Assembly: GCA_035455245.1 (NCBI GenBank)
Contig: DATIFN010000016.1
Span: 62,001 to 126,000, forward strand
DNA length: 64,000 nt
Direction: 5' to 3'
Source of the DNA: UBA8516 sp035455245
Lineage (GTDB): Archaea; Thermoproteota; Nitrososphaeria; Nitrososphaerales; Nitrosopumilaceae
Shown piece by piece: positions 58,615 to 64,000 of this stretch (position 1 is the stretch's first letter; each line of letters starts with the position of its first letter). The translations under genes and the position numbers were made by a program. Below the pieces are notes generated by a model that saw only the letters and a list, made by a program, of their open reading frames with translations, made no database searches and was not told where the DNA came from.

Positions 58615-60699
58615 CTAAATCAACAATAACAGTACTACAAAGAGTATTCCTGCTCCAAATACATACAAGTATGATTGTGAAATTCCAGTTTGAGTTCCTT
58701 GAATCACCTTAGCACTCCATCCTACTGCTTTTTCTGGACCTTTGTTCATCCCATCTATTACAGTGCTTTCAAAGTATCTCCATATTCCTCTAGCAAAAAA
58801 TAACGGTGCAGTTACGAATGCCCAATAAATTAATGAGTTAAGATACCATCTGTTTAAGAAAAATTTGTGCATAGCATAGAAGAACAAATTAGAGTTTACA
58901 AATTTCACAGGATCTACAAATCTACCGATATAGAAAATATAACCTAGAACAAATCCTATTGCAAAGGCTAAAAGTGATGCCGTCAATGCGATTGGATTGA
59001 TACCACTTAGGAATCCTCCCATTACCGATTCTGACTCCGTAGTAACAGTCTCCTTTCCTGACTCGATTCCAAATGTACTAGCAAGATATTCGGTAAAGAG
59101 ATGATGTATTCCTTGTTCAGCTGATAACCCAATTATACCGATGCCTATAGTTAGTACAGCAAGTATTCCATAAGGTATCCACATTGATGCACTTGCTTCG
59201 TGAATGTGATGTCCTTCTTTTTCCATTTTTTCAATGTGTTTACTTTTGTTTCCAAAGAATACCATACCAATCATTCTCGTAGTGTAAAATGCTGTAATTA
59301 TGGCAGTGATAAGTGCTATTGCAAACAGAGGGATCGCCCAAGTATTTCCCGACTCGTAGACAGCGGCAAAGATCGCATCCTTGCTCCAGAATCCAGTAGT
59401 GATAAATGGTGCACCCATAAGTGCAAGACCTGCAGCCCACATGAAGGCATATGTCTTTCTCATGTGTTTTCTTAATCCTCCCATATCCGTCATGAACCTA
59501 GAACCAACCACATGTAACAATGACCCTGCAGCCATGAACAATGAAGCCTTAAACATTGCGTGGGAAATCAGATGGAAAAATCCAGCCGTATAACCATCAA
59601 CAAATTGTTCTGAGAGTCCAGCTACTCCAAGTGCCATCATCATGTATCCAATCTGAGAACCTGTAGAATAGGCAAGAACTTTTTTAATTTCTGGAGAAAC
59701 CATTCCTTGAGTAGCCAGTAAAATTGCCGTAATTGCACCAACCCATGCAACAACTTCAAAGAATTGATCCATTGAAATCCCAATTGCTGCAAGTGCAAAG
59801 AAAAGTGGTCCTAATCTTGCCACCAAGAAGACTCCTGCTTTAACCATTGTAGCCGCATGAATCAAAGCGGATACTGCAGTTGGACCAGTCATTGCTTCAA
59901 GCAACCATTCGTTTAATGGAAATTGTGCAGATTTTCCAATAGCACCACCAAAGAGTAAGACTGCCGCAGGAACTAGCAAGCCTTGTGCTGACATTGCAGT
60001 AGCCCAAGCTGTATCATGGGTTAATTCTCTAAAACCAAATGTACCAGCAAATGCAAATATCAAAAACATACCGGCAAGCATCATGATGTCTCCTACTTTT
60101 GTCATGATGAATGCCTTCATTCCTGCATGTGTTGGAGAATAATATTGTAATACACCAAGAGCAGTATATCCCTCGGTTCCGACATGATCTTTTTTCTTAT
60201 CTTGATACCAGAAGCTAATCAATGCATAGGAGGCAAGTCCTACTCCTTCCCATCCAAAGAATAATTGTAAGAAATTATCAGATAAAACAATAAGTTGCAT
60301 TGAGCCAATAAAGAATAGCATCCAGAACCAGAACCGTGTGATGTTTTTGTCTCCTTTCATGTAACCTGTGCTGTACACCATTATCAAAAATGAAATCCAA
60401 CCAACCACGTTTGCCATTATAACTGCAAGTGGATCTGCAAGAACCCCTGCTTTCAGCCCTATTGACGATATCCATGGTATCTGATCATGTACCTCATTTC
60501 CTCTAAGTGCAGAAGGCAATAATGTGACTGCTGAAATCGCACTCATTAACGCAAAGGCTACTGCTACTCCACTTGTTGCTCTACTGGAGAATTTTGCAAC
60601 CCCTGGGACTATCAAAGCTGCAACAAAGGGCAGAATCCAGATTGCCCAACCGTTTAGTGCACCATCTCCTAAACCTAGTCCTGCAAGTTCAAACGCCAT
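58615..60699 (-). CDS. nuoL: Complex I subunit L
   Basis: 694 residues, the largest antiporter-like subunit with the long lateral helix and a C-terminal extension. FGGAIGKSAQFPLNEWLLEA and GPTAVSALIHAATMVKAGVF are the key channel motifs (Lys and His). Three bases after nuoM stop. Confidence 0.95.
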   Translation of the reverse strand: MAFELAGLGLGDGALNGWAIWILPFVAALIVPGVAKFSSRATSGVAVAFALMSAISAVTLLPSALRGNEVHDQIPWISSIGLKAGVLADPLAVIMANVVGWISFLIMVYSTGYMKGDKNITRFWFWMLFFIGSMQLIVLSDNFLQLFFGWEGVGLASYALISFWYQDKKKDHVGTEGYTALGVLQYYSPTHAGMKAFIMTKVGDIMMLAGMFLIFAFAGTFGFRELTHDTAWATAMSAQGLLVPAAVLLFGGAIGKSAQFPLNEWLLEAMTGPTAVSALIHAATMVKAGVFLVARLGPLFFALAAIGISMDQFFEVVAWVGAITAILLATQGMVSPEIKKVLAYSTGSQIGYMMMALGVAGLSEQFVDGYTAGFFHLISHAMFKASLFMAAGSLLHVVGSRFMTDMGGLRKHMRKTYAFMWAAGLALMGAPFITTGFWSKDAIFAAVYESGNTWAIPLFAIALITAIITAFYTTRMIGMVFFGNKSKHIEKMEKEGHHIHEASASMWIPYGILAVLTIGIGIIGLSAEQGIHHLFTEYLASTFGIESGKETVTTESESVMGGFLSGINPIALTASLLAFAIGFVLGYIFYIGRFVDPVKFVNSNLFFYAMHKFFLNRWYLNSLIYWAFVTAPLFFARGIWRYFESTVIDGMNKGPEKAVGWSAKVIQGTQTGISQSYLYVFGAGILFVVLLLLI

Positions 60700-60702
60700 G
60701 AT

Positions 60703-62265
60703 CTAGCCTCCCACCACTCCTTTCATGAAAGGAATTATTTGGTTAAAGAAAATGTCAGGATAGATTCCTATTACAATAGTGAATCCTGCAAGCACCATCA
60801 TTGGAGCAGTAATATACCAACTTGCTTCTTTTGTCTTTGAGAGGTTTTCCGGAAGTTTTCCAAAAAATACACGTTTCATCATCCACAAAATGTAAGACAT
60901 GGTAATAACAGTAGAAACTAATCCCAGACCAAATGTAACCATTCTAATTGTAGAACCCTGCTGGATGGCAGTTTGTAACGCACCATAAAACAGGGTCCAT
61001 TCTCCCATGAACCCACTAGTTGGTGGAACACCCATTAATGTAAGGGCCCCAATCATTGCACAAACTGCAGTAATTGGCATCTTTCCTGCAAGTCCACCAA
61101 GTTTTGTCATACTTCTTGTGCCAACTTGCAGAATAACAGAGCCTGCCATCATGAAGAGTAGTCCTTTGCCAAGTCCATGGGATACATACATCATTTCTGA
61201 TCCAGAGATTCCTAATGCAGATGCAGAACCAATTCCAAATAACAGATAACCCATCTGACTTATGCTAGAGTATGCAAACAATCTCTTAATGTCGTCTTGC
61301 ATCAATGCCATAGTACCACCATAAAGCATAGTTGCCAGTCCCCACAAGTTCAGGAATAGTGAAAAGTGTTCAAACTGGCCAGGCAGAAGCTGAACAATTA
61401 ACCTGATAATTCCGTATGCTCCAATTCCGATCATTGCAGGTGACAAAAGTGCACTTATTGGTGTAGGCGCTTCGGCATGTGCATACGGCAACCATATGTG
61501 AAAAATAAATGCAGCAAGTTTTACTCCAAGCCCAATTATTATAGCAACAGCTGCAAATGCAAGGATATCAGGGGGAATTCCCTCTTCTCTGATATCAACA
61601 AAGTTAAAGCTACCAGTGCTAAGCCCTATCGCAAGGAATCCTAAAAGTAAAACAACAGCTCCAACATGAGTCCAGAAAAAGAACAGGAGTGCAATTCTTC
61701 TTCTTGCACCATATCCATAGAATGCAATCAAAAAGAAACCAGGAATCAACATCACTTCAAAGAAAACATAAAATTCTATCAGGTTGGTTGCGAGTATTGT
61801 TCCAAGCATTCCCATTGCAAAAACAAGATAAAGTGCAAAGTAGATCCCGATTTGATTATTCAAATATTTTTTAAGAGCAGACGATTCGATGATTGCAGTT
61901 GATTGACCATCACCTACTAATTGTTTTTGGTGATGCATTTTTTCTTCAAACTGCTCGGTAATTTTTGCAACCATGTATGGTTTTGAGTAAATTGCAAGCA
62001 CGGTGGATAGAACATAAATAATTATTGCAAAGGGCGATGCAAGTCCATCAAGTAAGAATCCAAATTCTCCAAACATTTTAGTCCAAGGATAATGTTCTTC
62101 ATATGTTCCTGAAAATACTGGAGATATCATTATCGTAGTGCAATAGAGTAAGACTCCAAAGGTAAACCAAGTTGCTGCTGTAGGTCCAGATTTTCGTCCA
62201 AGATAGTAGGCTACAGGCGACAGTAGTAGCGGTAAAAAGACCGCTTGCAACAATACATATTCCAC
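60703..62265 (-). CDS. nuoM: Complex I subunit M
   Basis: 520 residues. Motifs: GLGVKLAAFIFHIWLPYAHA (conserved Lys), EAPTPISALLSPAMIGIGAY, and a soluble loop after residue 90. Antiporter-like proton channel. Its start overlaps the nuoK stop by one base. The order M before L is not the usual bacterial L-M-N order. Confidence 0.95.
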   Translation of the reverse strand: MEYVLLQAVFLPLLLSPVAYYLGRKSGPTAATWFTFGVLLYCTTIMISPVFSGTYEEHYPWTKMFGEFGFLLDGLASPFAIIIYVLSTVLAIYSKPYMVAKITEQFEEKMHHQKQLVGDGQSTAIIESSALKKYLNNQIGIYFALYLVFAMGMLGTILATNLIEFYVFFEVMLIPGFFLIAFYGYGARRRIALLFFFWTHVGAVVLLLGFLAIGLSTGSFNFVDIREEGIPPDILAFAAVAIIIGLGVKLAAFIFHIWLPYAHAEAPTPISALLSPAMIGIGAYGIIRLIVQLLPGQFEHFSLFLNLWGLATMLYGGTMALMQDDIKRLFAYSSISQMGYLLFGIGSASALGISGSEMMYVSHGLGKGLLFMMAGSVILQVGTRSMTKLGGLAGKMPITAVCAMIGALTLMGVPPTSGFMGEWTLFYGALQTAIQQGSTIRMVTFGLGLVSTVITMSYILWMMKRVFFGKLPENLSKTKEASWYITAPMMVLAGFTIVIGIYPDIFFNQIIPFMKGVVGG

Positions 62266-62570
62266 TATCCTTTCAAACTCCTGAAATCAGCAATATCAAT
62301 ATTTTTGTACATCCTGTAAGCAACTATGATCAGTGCTAATCCAACTGCAACCTCTGCAGCTGCAATAGCTATAGAAAACAATGCAAGTGTTTGTCCTTGG
62401 CTATTTGGAATAAATCTGGAAAATGCAACTACATTGAGATTTGCTGCATTAACTATCATTTCTATTGCAAAAAGCATCCTAATTGCATTTCGCTTTACTG
62501 CAAGACCGTATATTCCAATGGCCAAAAGTGCCACTGAGACTAGGACAAATTCAATCAGTTCGTTGCTCAT
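62265..62570 (-). CDS. nuoK: Complex I subunit K
   Basis: 101 residues from ATG at 62570. Three helices; the proton-channel glutamates are in MLFAIEMIVNAANLN and IAAAEVAVGLALI. Overlaps nuoJ by 20 bases. Confidence 0.95.
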   Translation of the reverse strand: MSNELIEFVLVSVALLAIGIYGLAVKRNAIRMLFAIEMIVNAANLNVVAFSRFIPNSQGQTLALFSIAIAAAEVAVGLALIIVAYRMYKNIDIADFRSLKG

Positions 62571-63063
62571 TTGTAACATCCTCCCTTCTTGCTAATGTCA
62601 AAGCACCAATTACTGCAGAGGCCAAAATGAGTCCCATCACAACCAGTGCAGGTGAATAATATGTAAGAAAGTCCTTTCCTATTTCTCTAAAGTCAACAGC
62701 TGGAGAATCCACTTCTATTGATTTTATTCCAGAACCAATGATGATAGTTCCTATCCCAAGCATGATCACAATCATCAAACCTATACCAGCGTATCTTCTC
62801 CGAGGATCCTCGATTTTGGTAAATAAGAGTTCACGTCGTACTAGCATTACAGTAAACAGTATGAGCACCGCAATGGAACCGACATAAACAGAAATTTGGA
62901 ACATTGCAACAAAGGGTGCATCCAAAAGTAAAAAGAATCCAGCAACACCAGCAAGTGTGACCATCAAAGCTATAGAACCATAAATCATTGATCGAACTTC
63001 AAGTGCGGCTATTGCAGAACCAATTGTTAAGACAGAGACTGCGAGAAATACAGCATCAGCCAT
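62551..63063 (-). CDS. nuoJ: Complex I subunit J
   Basis: 170 residues from ATG at 63063. Five helices; the conserved pi-bulge helix has ISVYVGSIAVLILFTVMLV with YVG. Overlaps the nuoI stop by eight bases. The earlier in-frame start inside nuoI is unlikely. Confidence 0.93.
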   Translation of the reverse strand: MADAVFLAVSVLTIGSAIAALEVRSMIYGSIALMVTLAGVAGFFLLLDAPFVAMFQISVYVGSIAVLILFTVMLVRRELLFTKIEDPRRRYAGIGLMIVIMLGIGTIIIGSGIKSIEVDSPAVDFREIGKDFLTYYSPALVVMGLILASAVIGALTLARREDVTNEQRTD

Positions 63064-63553
63064 GTGTTGCTCCACGCTCGTCAATTTTTATTTCTACGTC
63101 TTGTTTTATTTTTGGACTTACAGCAAGTTGAGGTGGTGTATAGATTAATGCCTCCTTGGAAAACGAAGAAAGTTCATAGTCATTTGTCATGTATAAAGCA
63201 TAAAATGGACACGCGTCTACGCATAATCCACAGAATACACATTTACCGTAGTCAATCTGTGGCATTATTGCTTTCTTATTGTGTTTCCAACTTTCGTTTA
63301 CCTTAACCATAGCTATGGCTTCAGCAATTCCCTCACACGCGATGGCACAAAGCTGACAACCAGTACACTTGTCGTGAAACAGTATGTGTCGTCCCTTTAA
63401 ACCAGCAATTCCTACACCAGTCTGAGGATCAAACTGAAATCCATCACCTACAAACTTTAATTTTTCTTCAGGATAACGTAATGTAAATCGTTTAACGGCC
63501 AAGTGTTTTACACCTGAGTTAAGAGCCCGTATTATTCCCCATGCGCTACTCAT
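63056..63553 (-). CDS. nuoI: Complex I ferredoxin-like subunit I
   Basis: 165 residues. Two [4Fe-4S] clusters: CTGCQLCAIACEG and CVFCGLCVDACPF. It passes electrons toward the quinone site. A short N-terminal amphipathic region (IIRALNSGVKHLAVKRF) anchors it to nuoH. Confidence 0.95.
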   Translation of the reverse strand: MSSAWGIIRALNSGVKHLAVKRFTLRYPEEKLKFVGDGFQFDPQTGVGIAGLKGRHILFHDKCTGCQLCAIACEGIAEAIAMVKVNESWKHNKKAIMPQIDYGKCVFCGLCVDACPFYALYMTNDYELSSFSKEALIYTPPQLAVSPKIKQDVEIKIDERGATHG

Positions 63554-64000
63554 TGTATTAATCCTCCTGGACCCAAGACACCTGCATATACCAAGGCTAG
63601 AGCTATAAAGATGTTAACAAAGGCTAATCCAATTAATTTGTACCAACCAGTGTGCAAAAGTAGATCTATCCTAATTCTTGGAAAGACACCTCTTGGCAGT
63701 AAGATTACAAGTATAACGCCAATAGTTTTAATTGTAAACCACAAAGTACCGTTTAACATTTCTTGATCTAACAGTGGCAAACCGGGAACATGCATGGTGA
63801 TTGGACCCATCTTTATTCCCTCTGTGATTATTTCTTGTGGGAATGGAGGCCATACCATTGGACCATTCCATCCGCCCAAAAATAAAATCGTAAACAGTGC
63901 AGCGAACGCGTACAATTTTAGGTATGAGCCAAGTTGAACAAGACCATACATCATTCCAGAAAATTCTGTTAGCCAACCAGCAACAATTTCACTTTCTGCT
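63550..64000 (-). CDS. nuoH: Complex I subunit H (5' end beyond window)
   Basis: The frame continues to the window edge: AESEIVAGWLTEFSGMMYGL precedes the first in-window ATG and matches the conserved NuoH quinone-loop sequence (AESELVAGY-type). So translation starts outside. About 149 residues are visible with several helices. Four-base overlap with nuoI. Confidence 0.92.
   Translation of the reverse strand, partial: AESEIVAGWLTEFSGMMYGLVQLGSYLKLYAFAALFTILFLGGWNGPMVWPPFPQEIITEGIKMGPITMHVPGLPLLDQEMLNGTLWFTIKTIGVILVILLPRGVFPRIRIDLLLHTGWYKLIGLAFVNIFIALALVYAGVLGPGGLIQ

Noticed and set aside
1..64000. CRISPR arrays, insertion sequences and prophage
   Set aside because: No regularly spaced repeats, transposase motifs or phage structural genes were seen on either strand.

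Overview
The window comes from an ammonia-oxidizing archaeon of the Nitrososphaeria (Thaumarchaeota), most likely of the group I.1a / Nitrosopumilales type. The evidence is a complete archaeal ammonia monooxygenase locus (amoA, amoX, amoC, divergent amoB, plus small membrane proteins next to it), archaeal information-processing genes (TBP, an Rpo7-type RNA polymerase subunit, S15, S3Ae, ABCE1, Pcc1, archaeal PheST and TrpS), tRNAs with bulge-helix-bulge introns, an isolated 5S rRNA gene, AT-rich DNA and many apparently leaderless genes. The genus cannot be settled by eye.

Layout. 1-4.2 kb: accessory-looking patch with a secreted pentapeptide-repeat protein, an isolated Rpo7-like gene and small proteins, threaded with two families of short intergenic repeats. 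4.2-6.6 kb: a minus-strand fluoride-response operon (fluoride riboswitch, crcB, DUF190 protein, FTR1-like membrane protein). 6.6-11.2 kb: aconitase and the PLP synthase pair pdxS-pdxT. 11.3-20.5 kb: intron-bearing tRNA-Trp, a HEXXH protein, a methyltransferase, pheS-pheT divergent from trpS, and CoaD. 20.5-29 kb: secreted protein, tRNAs, a redoxin, and a polyhydroxyalkanoate cluster (alpha/beta hydrolase, phasin-AbrB fusion, phaE-phaC, and a regulator with a cobalamin-domain-like module), then a Dam-type methylase. 29-33.2 kb: ammonia monooxygenase. 33.3-38 kb: rps15-recJ-like-pcc1-serS-rps3ae-COG1325-Pop5-like chain followed by a C/D box sRNA. 38-43.3 kb: geranylgeranyl reductase, a secreted repeat protein, and a MoxR ATPase-VWA-ASCH cassette. 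43.4-46.7 kb: non-oxidative pentose phosphate operon with a transketolase-epimerase fusion. 46.8-57 kb: 5S rRNA, ABCE1-Trm5, RimI, site-2 protease, pyrE, TBP, CbtB, a CADD-like protein, tRNA-Glu and a prenyl synthase. 57.1-64 kb: complex I membrane arm nuoH-I-J-K-M-L-N, with nuoH cut by the window edge.

How the genes fit together. AMO supplies electrons, ultimately from ammonia, to the quinone pool. The nuo genes couple quinone redox chemistry to ion transport. Aconitase, transketolase/transaldolase and the PHA cluster handle central carbon and storage. PdxST, CoaD, CbtB and the CADD-like protein serve cofactor supply (PLP, CoA, cobalt/B12 and possibly p-aminobenzoate). The prenyl synthase and geranylgeranyl reductase serve archaeal lipid synthesis.

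Most distinctive points: a fluoride riboswitch in an ammonia-oxidizing archaeon; three tRNAs with introns outside the anticodon loop (D-arm, anticodon-stem and T-loop), two of them with good BHB geometry; the transketolase-N/ribulose-phosphate-epimerase fusion; a phasin-AbrB fusion next to a cobalamin-domain-like regulator; one symmetric TATA box spaced equally from pheS and trpS; and several small proteins that automated annotation may miss.
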